Source of the DNA: an uncultured Clostridia bacterium
GTDB lineage: Bacteria > Bacillota > Clostridia > Peptostreptococcales > Anaerovoracaceae
Reading direction: 5' to 3'
Assembly (NCBI GenBank): GCA_934281605.1
Contig: CAKQXD010000002.1
Span: 186,001 to 250,000 of the forward strand
Length of the DNA: 64,000 nucleotides
Under the pieces are notes generated by a model. The model was not told the DNA's origin, did no database searches, and worked only from the letters and a program-made list of their open reading frames with translations. The number at the start of each line of letters is the position of its first letter. Within the stretch, counting starts at the first letter, position 1. This document shows positions 1 to 8,393 of the stretch, piece after piece. The translations under genes and the position numbers were made by a program.

Positions 1-1
1 C

Positions 2-295
2 GAATACGTTGATCGATGGATCGAAATTAAGAAAAGTCAGGAGAAGGTCTGTCTCAATGTAGTTAATGCTAGTGATCCTCGAGAAAGAGAGGCACTGCTG
101 CTCACAAGTCAGCTTTGTAATCCTGTTTATGAACCGCCATTAGATACAATAGAGTCTTATGATTCTTTCCGTCAAGAAATTGTCCGGGCTGTGACAGAAT
201 TTCTCGATGAAATAAATGGGATCAATCCGGAATTGATGAAGACACAGGAGTTTGATGGCCTATTGAATTCATTGCATGAGTTGGAACATAAGTGA
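2..295 (+). CDS. C-terminal part of a hypothetical protein, paralogue of the 775-1326 gene (cut by window edge)
   Basis: The frame is open from the window edge to TGA at 293-295, giving 97 residues. It aligns almost residue for residue with the last half of the 183-residue protein at 775-1326: both share EYVDRWIEIKK, LLLTSQL and NPVYEPP/DPVYEPP blocks. It is therefore the first copy of a tandem pair. The family is unknown to me. A small acidic protein in an AT-rich array next to DUF2019 and barstar-like genes suggests an immunity protein of a polymorphic toxin system, which is inference from context. Confidence 0.75.
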   Translation, partial: EYVDRWIEIKKSQEKVCLNVVNASDPREREALLLTSQLCNPVYEPPLDTIESYDSFRQEIVRAVTEFLDEINGINPELMKTQEFDGLLNSLHELEHK

Positions 296-321
296 TAATA
301 ACCGTTAATTTGGGGGCTATA

Positions 322-580
322 ATGAAGAAACACACAAAAGAAAACATTCTGAAACAATACTGATTTAGCTGATGAATGTATTCCGGAGTTGTTAAAGAGT
401 TCGAACGTTGTAGTGAGGTCAGAAGCTGCCGCATATTGTCTGGCGTTAAGAAGAGATATAAGGCTTGCAGAAAAAATCTTGAAAGACATAGCTTCAGATC
501 CTAATAGTAAAATTTTTGGACTTAATGCGGAGATGACCTTAAAGGTGTGGAAAGAGCAGGGTTACCTGAGAATGTATTAG
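322..580 (+). pseudogene. DUF2019-like gene broken by a 110-bp internal deletion
   Basis: This is a second copy of the gene at 2290-2649. The first 13 codons (MKKHTKENILKQY) match, then the frame hits TGA at 361-363. Compared with the intact copy, the bases equivalent to 2329-2438 are missing: 110 bp, not a multiple of three. Beyond the junction the sequence again matches the intact gene (NVVVRSEAAAYCLALRR and onward) up to TAG at 578-580, but in another frame. A fragment starting at ATG 389 could only make the C-terminal half. Confidence 0.85.
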
Positions 581-603
581 GAAGAGTCTGCGATATTTTT
601 TAC

Positions 604-791
604 TGCATCTTTAGCCGGTACAACCTGAAATCAAGAAAATAGCCGTTCAGGTTGTAATGGTGCAGTACTCTAAATAGCGATAAAGAATATAGATTTTTTA
701 TAAGGAATTTAGGAAATTCTATACGGAAATATTTCGCAATAAGATCAGAAGAAGAATAGCAAGGGTGCAATGTTATGAAAATAAGATTTAC
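604..791 (+). repeat. Leader repeat, copy 1 (upstream of the 183-aa gene)
   Basis: This non-coding leader plus the first codons of the 775 gene recurs at 1583-1810 in front of the barstar-like gene. Both copies begin TGCATCTTTAGCCGGTACAA and end with GTTATGAAAATAAGATTTAC. Copy 2 carries about 40 extra bases around an additional AACCTGAA motif. The copies look like duplicated modules, each leader then feeding a different small gene. Confidence 0.85.
619..656. repeat. Short palindromic repeat, AACCTGAA/TTCAGGTT family
   Basis: Perfect 11-bp arms TACAACCTGAA (619-629) and TTCAGGTTGTA (646-656) flank a 16-nt loop. The same core recurs as hairpins at 1538-1572, 1598-1635 and 16871-16918, always between genes. 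Confidence 0.75.
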
Positions 792-1326
792 GATTTTTGA
801 TCAAGAAGATTTGAAATCAATGTCATTAAAAGAGTTTAATTGCCATTGTGAAGTGATTTACGGATATTTTGAAATCCGCTTTGGAGAACATGCGGAAGGG
901 CAATATTATGATTTCGATATTCCGGAGGAATTGGTGGGTGGCGAAGCTCTTCCATACTGGTTTTCATCATTATTAGAATCATTGTGTCTCTTTGAAAATA
1001 AAAAAACGAATTATGTAGCCATACGCGTTATCGAATATGTTGATCGATGGATTGAAATCAAAAAAATCCATGATAAGGTTTGTCTCAATGTAGCAAGAGC
1101 TAGTGATCCTCGGGAAGGGGAATCACTGTTGCTTACAAGTCAACTTTATGATCCTGTTTATGAACCACCATTAAATACGATAGAGGACTATGACTCTTTC
1201 TATCGAGAGATTGTTAGGGCTGCGACAGAATTTCTTAACGAAATGAAAAATCTTAATCCAGATTGGATAAAATCGCGAGACTATATTTGGTTATCGAATT
1301 ATTTACATGAAGTAGAACAAGAGTGA
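775..1326 (+). CDS. Hypothetical small acidic protein, putative immunity protein (183 aa)
   Basis: I do not recognise the family. The protein is soluble-looking, acidic and aromatic-rich, with no signal peptide or membrane segment. The ATG has an AAGGG-type ribosome site about 9 nt upstream. Its second half is duplicated at 2-295. Rapid tandem duplication, AT-rich composition and neighbours such as a barstar-like gene and DUF2019 genes are typical of immunity-gene arrays of contact-dependent or secreted polymorphic toxins. No toxin gene is in the window, so that role is inferred. Confidence 0.75.
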   Translation: MKIRFTIFDQEDLKSMSLKEFNCHCEVIYGYFEIRFGEHAEGQYYDFDIPEELVGGEALPYWFSSLLESLCLFENKKTNYVAIRVIEYVDRWIEIKKIHDKVCLNVARASDPREGESLLLTSQLYDPVYEPPLNTIEDYDSFYREIVRAATEFLNEMKNLNPDWIKSRDYIWLSNYLHEVEQE

Positions 1327-1793
1327 TAATTCATATTGAGTTAGAGCAGAATACAGTAGATCAGATGAAACAATTTTGATAGATGCTGGTCGGGTTTTGA
1401 AAATTACTTATAGGTTAATGCAGCCCACTCCCATTTTTTTCTTTGCAGTATCCGTCGGTTTTTCTGTGAAGATTTCGACGTGAACGCGGGAAAACTGGCT
1501 GTTCAGGTTGTCATTTTCAGATTTTCTCGGGCGATAATAACCTGAAGTTTGAAAATGAGGGACTTCAGGTTAATTTTACTGTTGCATCTTTAGCCGGTAC
1601 AACCTGAAATCAAGAAAATGGCTGTTCAGGTTGTAATGACCCTGCTGATACAACCTGAAAGCATTAGAAACAGGATTGAGGTTGTTTTGCTGTTATATTC
1701 TAAATAGAGATGGATTTCTATAAGAAAATTAGGGAATTATCTACGGAAATATTTTACAATAAGTTCAGAAGAATAGTAAAGTCCAGCAGTGTT
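1327..1793. other. Repeat-rich intergenic region in the first island
   Basis: No gene is seen here. The stretch contains two perfect inverted repeats of the AACCTGAA family (1538-1572 and 1598-1635), further single copies of the motif at 1501-1510 and 1651-1659, and the second copy of the leader repeat (1583-1810). Confidence 0.7.
1538..1572. repeat. Short palindromic repeat, AACCTGAA family
   Basis: Perfect 11-bp arms TAACCTGAAGT (1538-1548) and ACTTCAGGTTA (1562-1572) with a 13-nt loop. Confidence 0.75.
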
Positions 1794-1810
1794 ATGAAAA
1801 TAAGATTTAC
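1583..1810 (+). repeat. Leader repeat, copy 2 (upstream of the barstar-like gene)
   Basis: Second copy of the 604-791 leader. It contains the hairpin 1598-1635 (arms TACAACCTGAA and TTCAGGTTGTA) and ends in the ATG and first codons of the 183-aa family, after which homology stops abruptly. This marks a recombination junction. Confidence 0.85.
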
Positions 1811-1865
1811 ATTTGTTAGGATTAGATGGGAAGGCAATCATGAGCAAAATTGTGAAAGAAACTGA
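1794..1865 (+). pseudogene. Start-codon remnant of the 183-aa gene family, fused to foreign sequence
   Basis: ATG 1794 and the next five codons (MKIRFT) equal the start of the 775 gene. The frame then runs out of register into the barstar-like gene and stops at TGA 1863-1865. It is a scar left when the coding part of a duplicated module was replaced by another gene. Confidence 0.7.
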
Positions 1866-2235
1866 ATCTATGGTAGAGCAGGTTAAGAAGTCATTGCAGT
1901 TACAGGGAGATGTTAAAATATTTGAAATAGATGGGGGTAAATGTAAAACTCTTTCGGACTATTTTTCTATTGCATCTAAAACCTTTGAATTCCCGATGCC
2001 TTCAAAGAGTTGGGATGGATATGATGATTGGATGAGGGATTTTACTTGGATTGATAGCAAAAATATTTGCATTTTCATTTATAAATATTCTTTATTTTTA
2101 AGAAAAGAACCCAATAATAAAGTCGCTGTAATTGAAGATTTCTATGAAGTAATATTTCCGTGGTGGGATAAAGAGGTAACTCAGTGTATGGTAGGAGGGC
2201 AGACTAAAAATATAGATGTCTATTTGATTGATTAA
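1840..2235 (+). CDS. Barstar-like RNase inhibitor / immunity protein (131 aa)
   Basis: Residues about 30-75 carry the barstar-type pattern: DGGKCKTLSDYF followed by a helix, FPMPSKSWDGYDDWMRDFTW. In the family the Asp/Trp-rich helix-loop plugs the active site of a barnase-like RNase. ATG 1840 is chosen because GGGAAGG lies about 7 nt upstream; a TTG at 1813 would add nine residues without a better ribosome site. It lies in the immunity-like array behind a leader copied from the neighbouring gene. Assignment rests on motif recognition only. Confidence 0.7.
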   Translation: MSKIVKETESMVEQVKKSLQLQGDVKIFEIDGGKCKTLSDYFSIASKTFEFPMPSKSWDGYDDWMRDFTWIDSKNICIFIYKYSLFLRKEPNNKVAVIEDFYEVIFPWWDKEVTQCMVGGQTKNIDVYLID

Positions 2236-2289
2236 GAAATCATGCTGAATAAAAAGCATGATCATGATGGTTAAATTGAGGGAGATACA

Positions 2290-2649
2290 ATGAAGAAATA
2301 CACAAAAGAAAACATCCTGAAACAATATGAAAAAAGTGGAGAAATAATGTATCATACAACATTAAACGGTGATTACAGAAAATGCAATAGAGAAGGTGCA
2401 AAGTTACAAAAGATTTTTAAAGAGTTTGAAAAAGATCCTGATTTAGCAGATGAATGTATTCCGGAGTTATTAAAAAGTTCGAACGTTGTAGTGAGAACAG
2501 AAGCTGCCGCATATTGTCTGGCATTAAGAAGAGCTATAAAGCTTGCAGAAAAAATCTTGAAGAACATAGCTTCTGATCCTGATAATAAAATTTTTCAACT
2601 TAATGCAGAGATGACCTTAAAGGTGTGGAAGGAACAAGGTTACTTATAA
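2290..2649 (+). CDS. DUF2019 domain protein, HEAT-like (119 aa)
   Basis: This is an all-helical small protein with a HEAT-like centre, SSNVVVRTEAAAYCLALRR, followed by AEKILKNIASDPDNKIFQLN and a final AEMTLKVWKEQGYL. The pattern fits DUF2019, a family common near immunity genes of polymorphic toxins. GGGAGATACA lies before ATG 2290. It is the intact relative of the broken copy at 322-580. Its molecular function is not known to me. Confidence 0.75.
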   Translation: MKKYTKENILKQYEKSGEIMYHTTLNGDYRKCNREGAKLQKIFKEFEKDPDLADECIPELLKSSNVVVRTEAAAYCLALRRAIKLAEKILKNIASDPDNKIFQLNAEMTLKVWKEQGYL

Positions 2650-3158
2650 TTGTATTAGGAAGAGTCTGTGCTATTTTCTGGTAAACTAGAGACCGTTTAA
2701 TCTAAACGTTGCTTTGACTTGTTGTGCTTTTCCCGTTAAACCAAAATAAGAATCCCCCCACAGGGCAGAGAAGGCCGCCTTGATCGGAGCAGTGCAGATT
2801 CAGGCGAAGGGAGCGGGGGGAATCAGATGGTGTCCTATGATGTTTGAGCACCGAAGGCGTGAGTTTCATAGGACACCCTGATTTCCGCGAGCGAGCCAGG
2901 CAATCTGCCTGCAGACGATCACCAGTGGCCGAAGCTGCCCTGCGAAGGGATTCAGGTTGCGTTTTGCAGGCTTTTTCACTTCGCATTCAGTCCAGGGATC
3001 AATCCGGAAGTCGTTTTCATTCGATCCTGCACTCCTTTTCCATTTTTAATCCAAGAGTTTTCTTTCTAAACCCGAAGTCCTTTTCTCCCATCCGAGCACC
3101 TTCCTTCCTCCAACCCCGACTGGACTAGAACCTTCCCCTTTACAGCACCCCTGAAATC
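2650..3158. other. Long spacer with inverted repeats, no convincing gene
   Basis: This region separates the first island from the purine operon. It holds a long hairpin (2821-2883) inside a GC-rich block (about 2740-2990). The open frames across the block on both strands are basic and of odd composition and lack a convincing ribosome site, so I read it as a repeated non-coding element. Confidence 0.5.
2821..2883. repeat. Long imperfect hairpin in GC-rich spacer element
   Basis: Arms GGTGTCCTATGA (2829-2840) and TCATAGGACACC (2866-2877) are perfectly complementary. After a 2-nt bulge, AATCAG (2821-2826) continues to pair with CTGATT (2878-2883). There is no T-tract, so this is not a simple terminator. 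Confidence 0.7.
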
Positions 3159-3196
3159 ACGAACAATGCGCCCCGACGTTCCCGCATAAAGTTCGT
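3159..3196. promoter_or_regulatory. PurBox-like inverted pair upstream of purL
   Basis: ACGAACAAT (3159-3167) and ATAAAGTTCGT (3186-3196) form an inverted pair separated by 18 nt, resembling the arrangement of Bacillus PurR PurBoxes (CGAAC...GTTCG, 16-17 nt apart). A further ACGAAC lies at 3270-3275, next to the predicted transcription start. PurR control is inferred. Confidence 0.4.
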
Positions 3197-3233
3197 AAAA
3201 CGTTGAAATTTCAAAGAAGTTCGCTCAAAAATG

Positions 3234-3262
3234 TTGCCATTATTCGTGAAAAGTGCTAACAT
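3234..3262 (+). promoter_or_regulatory. Purine operon promoter
   Basis: TTGCCA (3234-3239), a 17-nt spacer and TAACAT (3257-3262) with an extended -10 TG at 3254-3255. It sits about 70 nt before purL. Confidence 0.6.
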
Positions 3263-3333
3263 TATCATGACGAACAAGGCAATGAGGCAAGACAGCCATA
3301 AACAAGGTATAAGAAATCAGAAAGGACGGAGCG

Positions 3334-6300
3334 ATGGTAAGAAGAATCTACGTGGAAAAGAAACAGGGATTTGATGTGGAAGCAGCAGGACTCTTTCGAA
3401 GCATGAAAGACGACCTCCACCTCCAGTCAGTTACAGGATTACGCATTTTAAACCGCTACGACATAGACGGTATTGACGAGGAAACATATGAAGCGGCTAA
3501 ATTTACAGTGTTTGCAGAACCGGCCATAGACAACCTTTACGAAGAAGAGTTGCCTGGCGATATCAGTTCTGCAAATTTTTTTGCAGTGGAATTCCTGCCG
3601 GGACAGTATGACCAGAGAGCGGACTCAGCAGCACAGTGTATCCGCCTCATGAAGGGCGATGCGCAGCCGGTGGTAAAATTCGCGCGCGTCATCGTGCTGG
3701 AAGGCAAGCTGAAAAAAGGACAGCTTGAGGAGATCAAGAGCTACTGCGTCAACCCGGTAGACTCCCAGATCGCAGCAAACGAAAAGCCGGAAACGCTGGA
3801 TATGGAGATGACAGTTCCGGAAGATGTAGCCATCATCGAAGGCTTCCGCGACTACGCGCCGGAGCAGCTGGAAGGCTACCGCCGGGAAATGGGATTCGCC
3901 ATGAGTCCGGAAGACATTAAGTTTGTCCAGGGATATTACAAAGACGCGGAGCACCGCGATCCGACCCTGACAGAACTGAAAGTAATCGACACCTACTGGT
4001 CCGATCACTGCAGACACACCACCTTTAACACGACCCTCGAAAACATCAGCTTCGACGATACCCCTTACGGGCAGATCGTCCGCGAAGCCTTTGCAGAATA
4101 CATGGCCATGAGAAAGGACGTATACGGAGACAGAGACAAGAACCTGTGCCTCATGGATATGGCCTGCATCGGCGCCAAATACCTGAAGAAGCACGACAAG
4201 GCAAACGACCTGGACGAGTCGGAAGAGATCAACGCCTGCAGCATCAAGGTCAAGGCCAAGATCGACGGCAAAGAAGAAGACTGGCTCGTCATGTTCAAGA
4301 ACGAGACTCACAACCATCCGACGGAGATCGAACCGTTCGGCGGCGCGGCAACCTGTCTGGGCGGAGCTATCCGTGACCCGCTTTCAGGACGTGTGTATGT
4401 ATACCAGGCTATGCGCGTGACCGGTGCGGCCGACCCGACGACCCCGATCGAAGACACGCTGGAGGGCAAGCTGCCGCAGAGAAAGATCACCCAGGAAGCG
4501 GCCCACGGCTACAGCTCCTACGGCAACCAGATCGGACTGGCGACAGGGCTGGTAGACGAGGTATATCACGAAAATTACGTTGCCAAGAGAATGGAGATCG
4601 GCGCGGTAGTCGGCGCAGCTCCGGCAGACCACGTAATCAGAAAGCGTCCGGAAAAGGGCGATGTGATCATCCTGGTAGGCGGCAGAACAGGACGCGACGG
4701 CTGCGGCGGTGCAACAGGTTCTTCCAAAGAGCATACACAGGAATCCATCCTCCAGTGCGGCGCGGAAGTACAGAAGGGTAATCCGCCGGTGGAGAGAAAC
4801 ATCCAGAGAATGTTCCGCCGCAAGGAAGTTGCCACACTGATCAAGCGCTGCAATGACTTCGGTGCAGGCGGCGTTTCCGTTGCCATCGGCGAGCTGGCTG
4901 ACGGCCTGGAAATCAACCTGGATCTGGTGCCGAAGAAATACGAAGGTCTCGACGGCACAGAGCTGGCCATCTCCGAATCCCAGGAGAGAATGGCGGTCGT
5001 TGTAGACGCTGACAAAGAAGCCGAATTCATCAAATACGCAGACGAGGAAAACCTGGAGGCGACTACGGTTGCCAAGGTGACCGACGAAAACCGCGTCAAG
5101 ATGTACTGGAGAGGCAAGTGCATCCTGGATCTGTCCAGAGACTTCCTCAACACCAACGGCGCGCAGCAGTTTGCGGACGTACAGGTTCAGGCTTCTGCAA
5201 AGACCGCTCCGCAGGATCTTTTCACAGAAACGAAGACAAAAGAGCAGCTGGTGGAAGACCTCAACTGCTGCAGCAAGAAGGGGCTCATCGAACGGTTCGA
5301 CAGTACGATCGGTGCGGCGACAGTCCTCATGCCGCTGGGCGGAACGTATCAGTTATCCCCGGCAGCAGGCATGGCGGCCAAGCTTCCGGTAACAAAGGGC
5401 GAGACGGAAACTGCCACCATCATGGCGTACGGATTCGATCCGGAAACTGCTGTAAAGAGCCCGTTCCACGGAGCTCTGTATGCGGTAGTTGATTCCGTGA
5501 CCAAGATCGCAGCGCTGGGCGGCGACTACAGAAAGATCCGCCTGACCTTCCAGGAATACTTTGAAAAGCTGGGCGAAGATCCGACAAGATGGGGCAAGCC
5601 GATGGCAGCCCTGCTGGGAGCACTGAGAGTCCAGAAAGAGCTGGAGATCCCGGCTATCGGAGGCAAGGACAGCATGTCCGGAACCTTTATGGACATCGAC
5701 GTGCCGCCGACGCTGGCGTCCTTCGCCATCACGACTATAGACGCAGACGACGTTCTTTCCACAGAGCTGAAGGAAGCAGGCAGCACGCTGGCCCTCGTAA
5801 CGGCTCCGATCGACAAGGAAGGCATCATCGATTTCGATATTTACAGAAAGAATTTATTAAAAGTCAGAGAGCTGGCTGAGAACGGCAAGATTTTAGCAGC
5901 AGATGCTATCGGCAGAGGCGGACTTTACATGACTCTGGTGAAGATGGCAGTGGGCAACAAGATCGGCGCGGACGTTAAGATCGACGGCGACGTGCTGGCT
6001 CCGCAGTTCGGATCCCTGGTACTGGAAATCCCGGCAGGAGAAGATGCAGACAAGCTGCTGGAAGGATCCGCTTATCAGATCATCGGTAAAACGGCAGACA
6101 ACTGCAAGCTGATCGTCAACGGCGAGAGCGATGATCTGGATGTGATCATCGCTAAATGGCAGCAGCCGCTGGAAGGCGTGTTCCCGGTTCGTACAGCAGA
6201 GTTCAGAGAAAAGACAGACGACACGAAAGTAGAAAAACTTCATTATACAGAGCGCAATACCAATAGACCGAAGATCCAGGCGGCAAGACCGAAGGTCGTG

Positions 6301-7083
6301 ATCCCGGCATTCCCGGGAACCAACTGTGAGATGGACTCCGCGAGAGCCTTTGAAAAGGCCGGTGCAGAGGCTGACATCCACATCATCCGCAACCTGACGG
6401 CGGCGCAGCTGGAAGATTCCATCCAGGAACTGGAGCGCAAGATCAGAGAGAGCCAGATCATCATGATCCCGGGCGGTTTCTCCGGCGGAGACGAACCGGA
6501 CGGATCGGCCAAGTTCATCACAGCCGTATTCAGAAATCCTCGGATCAAGGACGCTGTAACCGACCTGATGGAAAACAGAGACGGACTGATGCTGGGTATC
6601 TGCAACGGATTCCAGGCTCTCATCAAGCTGGGTCTCGTGCCGGAAGGCAAGATCGTAGACGGCAGAGAGGACAGTCCGACCCTGACTTACAACAAGATCG
6701 GACGCCACGCATCCTGTCTGGTACGCACAGGCATCGCATCTGTCAAGTCTCCATGGCTTGCAGGTGTGGAAGCGGGCGACGTATTCACCATCCCGGTATC
6801 CCACGGAGAAGGCCGGTTCATCGCCAGCGACGAAGTACTGCAGAAGCTGGTTGCCAACGGACAGATCGCTACTCAGTATGTAGACTTTAACGGTGATCCG
6901 TCCATGGACATCGCATTCAACCCGAACGGTTCCGCGCTGGCCATCGAGGGTATCACTTCACCGGATGGACGTATCCTGGGCAAGATGGGACACTCGGAAC
7001 GTATCGGCAAGAACCTTTACAAGAACGTAGCAGGAGAAAAGGATCAGAAGATCTTCGAATCCGGCGTAAACTACTTTAAATAA
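3334..7083 (+). CDS. purL: Phosphoribosylformylglycinamidine synthase, single-chain (1249 aa)
   Basis: Converts FGAR plus glutamine and ATP to FGAM, the fourth step of purine synthesis. The order is an N-terminal PurS-like part, the two AIRS-type synthetase halves (SDHCRHTTFNT near residue 215; NETHNHPTEIEPFGGAATC near 330), and a C-terminal class I glutamine amidotransferase beginning at KVVIPAFPGTNCE. The amidotransferase triad is visible as C1090 (GICNGFQ), H1157 and E1159 (SHGEGRF). Length agrees with the fused clostridial type, and no separate purS or purQ follows. AGGACGGAG precedes the ATG. First gene of the purine operon. Confidence 0.97.
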   Translation: MVRRIYVEKKQGFDVEAAGLFRSMKDDLHLQSVTGLRILNRYDIDGIDEETYEAAKFTVFAEPAIDNLYEEELPGDISSANFFAVEFLPGQYDQRADSAAQCIRLMKGDAQPVVKFARVIVLEGKLKKGQLEEIKSYCVNPVDSQIAANEKPETLDMEMTVPEDVAIIEGFRDYAPEQLEGYRREMGFAMSPEDIKFVQGYYKDAEHRDPTLTELKVIDTYWSDHCRHTTFNTTLENISFDDTPYGQIVREAFAEYMAMRKDVYGDRDKNLCLMDMACIGAKYLKKHDKANDLDESEEINACSIKVKAKIDGKEEDWLVMFKNETHNHPTEIEPFGGAATCLGGAIRDPLSGRVYVYQAMRVTGAADPTTPIEDTLEGKLPQRKITQEAAHGYSSYGNQIGLATGLVDEVYHENYVAKRMEIGAVVGAAPADHVIRKRPEKGDVIILVGGRTGRDGCGGATGSSKEHTQESILQCGAEVQKGNPPVERNIQRMFRRKEVATLIKRCNDFGAGGVSVAIGELADGLEINLDLVPKKYEGLDGTELAISESQERMAVVVDADKEAEFIKYADEENLEATTVAKVTDENRVKMYWRGKCILDLSRDFLNTNGAQQFADVQVQASAKTAPQDLFTETKTKEQLVEDLNCCSKKGLIERFDSTIGAATVLMPLGGTYQLSPAAGMAAKLPVTKGETETATIMAYGFDPETAVKSPFHGALYAVVDSVTKIAALGGDYRKIRLTFQEYFEKLGEDPTRWGKPMAALLGALRVQKELEIPAIGGKDSMSGTFMDIDVPPTLASFAITTIDADDVLSTELKEAGSTLALVTAPIDKEGIIDFDIYRKNLLKVRELAENGKILAADAIGRGGLYMTLVKMAVGNKIGADVKIDGDVLAPQFGSLVLEIPAGEDADKLLEGSAYQIIGKTADNCKLIVNGESDDLDVIIAKWQQPLEGVFPVRTAEFREKTDDTKVEKLHYTERNTNRPKIQAARPKVVIPAFPGTNCEMDSARAFEKAGAEADIHIIRNLTAAQLEDSIQELERKIRESQIIMIPGGFSGGDEPDGSAKFITAVFRNPRIKDAVTDLMENRDGLMLGICNGFQALIKLGLVPEGKIVDGREDSPTLTYNKIGRHASCLVRTGIASVKSPWLAGVEAGDVFTIPVSHGEGRFIASDEVLQKLVANGQIATQYVDFNGDPSMDIAFNPNGSALAIEGITSPDGRILGKMGHSERIGKNLYKNVAGEKDQKIFESGVNYFK

Positions 7084-7136
7084 AATCAGAGCGGGCGGCA
7101 GACCTGCCGCCCGGATCCAGGAAAGGAGCAGAAACC

Positions 7137-7622
7137 ATGAAAGTTGCTATTGTTATGGGAAGCAAATCCGACTATCCCGTAGTCGAGAAAGCAGAAGCCA
7201 TGCTGAGAGATTTCGGCGTGGAGTACGAAACGCGGATCATCTCCGCTCACAGAACGCCGAAGCAGGCGGAGGAATTCGCAGCCAATGCTGAAGCGAACGG
7301 ATTCGGAGCCATCATCGCAGCGGCAGGCAAGGCGGCTCACCTGGCAGGCGTGCTGGCAGCCACCACACCACTTCCGGTCATCGGACTTCCGATGAAATCC
7401 AGCACCATGGACGGCCTGGACTCCCTGCTCTCCGTCGTACAGATGCCAAAGGGCGTTCCGGTAGCAACAGTGGCTATCAACGGAGCAGAAAATGCAGCCA
7501 TCCTGGCTGTGCAGATCCTGGCGGCAGCTGATCCGGCTCTTCGCCAGAAGATCAAGGACTTCAAGAAAAAGCAGGAAGAAGAGATCGTCGCATTAGACCG
7601 CGAATTTCAGAACGAAAAATAA
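7137..7622 (+). CDS. purE: N5-carboxyaminoimidazole ribonucleotide mutase (161 aa)
   Basis: Class I PurE, moving the carboxyl group of N5-CAIR to C4 of CAIR. Typical motifs are MGSKSDYPVV at the N-terminus, SAHRTP near residue 40, and the GKAAHLAGVLAA and GLPMKS loops that form the octamer active site. AGGAAAGGAG precedes ATG by a normal distance. No purK was found nearby, so the N5-CAIR synthetase must be elsewhere or bypassed. Second gene of the operon. Confidence 0.96.
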   Translation: MKVAIVMGSKSDYPVVEKAEAMLRDFGVEYETRIISAHRTPKQAEEFAANAEANGFGAIIAAAGKAAHLAGVLAATTPLPVIGLPMKSSTMDGLDSLLSVVQMPKGVPVATVAINGAENAAILAVQILAAADPALRQKIKDFKKKQEEEIVALDREFQNEK

Positions 7623-7674
7623 CGAGAGATAAAGAAAACAGGAAAACCAAGAAAGAAAATCAGGAGGTAAGACC

Positions 7675-8382
7675 ATGCAGAAATTAGAACAGCTCTATGA
7701 AGGAAAAGCAAAGAAAGTATTCAAGACAGATGACCCGAAAGCGCTCATCGTAGACTATAAGGACGACGCTACTGCATTCAACGGTGAGAAAAAAGGCCAG
7801 ATCGCAGGCAAGGGCGTTGTCAACAACACTATGACAAACATCATCTTCAAGATCCTCGAAGAAAAGGGAGTTCCGACTCACCTGATCAAGCAGCTGAGCG
7901 ACAGAGAAACTCTGGTCAAGGCAGTGAAGATCCTGCCGCTGGAAGTCATTATGCGTAACGTATCCGCAGGTTCTTTTGCCAAGAGATACGGCGTGGAGGA
8001 AGGCATCGAATTCGACGAGCCTACCTTCGAAGTTTCCTATAAGAACGACGATCTGGGCGATCCGCTCATGTGCGAATCCCACGCTCTGGCTCTCAAGCTG
8101 GTAACGAAGGAACAGCTGGAACAGGTGAAAAAATACGCTGCTATCGTCAACGACACTCTGAAAGAATTCTTCCTGGAAAAGGGTCTGAAGCTGATCGACT
8201 TCAAGATCGAATTCGGTCTCTATGACGGCGAAGTGATCCTGGCAGACGAGATCTCCCCGGACACCTGCAGACTGTGGGACGTTGAAACAGGCGAGAAGAT
8301 GGACAAGGACAGATTCAGAAGAGATCTGGGCAACGTAGAAGAAACATACGCAGAAGTTCTCAAGAGAGTCAAGAACGATTAG
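7675..8382 (+). CDS. purC: SAICAR synthetase (235 aa)
   Basis: Joins CAIR and aspartate with ATP to make SAICAR. The N-terminal LYEGKAKKVF, the VIMRNVSAGSFAKRYG block and DEISPDTCRLWD are family hallmarks, and the length is standard. A strong AGGAGG ribosome site lies 8 nt upstream. Its stop codon abuts the ribosome site of purM, so the two are translationally close. Confidence 0.97.
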   Translation: MQKLEQLYEGKAKKVFKTDDPKALIVDYKDDATAFNGEKKGQIAGKGVVNNTMTNIIFKILEEKGVPTHLIKQLSDRETLVKAVKILPLEVIMRNVSAGSFAKRYGVEEGIEFDEPTFEVSYKNDDLGDPLMCESHALALKLVTKEQLEQVKKYAAIVNDTLKEFFLEKGLKLIDFKIEFGLYDGEVILADEISPDTCRLWDVETGEKMDKDRFRRDLGNVEETYAEVLKRVKND

Positions 8383-8393
8383 TGGAGGAAATC

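Noticed and set aside
2844..3128. 94-codon plus-strand frame in the spacer before purL, and its minus-strand counterpart at 2702-2986
   Set aside because: No ribosome site, odd Arg/Ser/Cys-rich composition, and the region forms a long hairpin; more likely a non-coding repeat.
3197..3333. Purine or ZTP riboswitch before purL
   Set aside because: I found no recognisable guanine-riboswitch or pfl-type conserved core; only promoter and PurBox-like motifs are visible.
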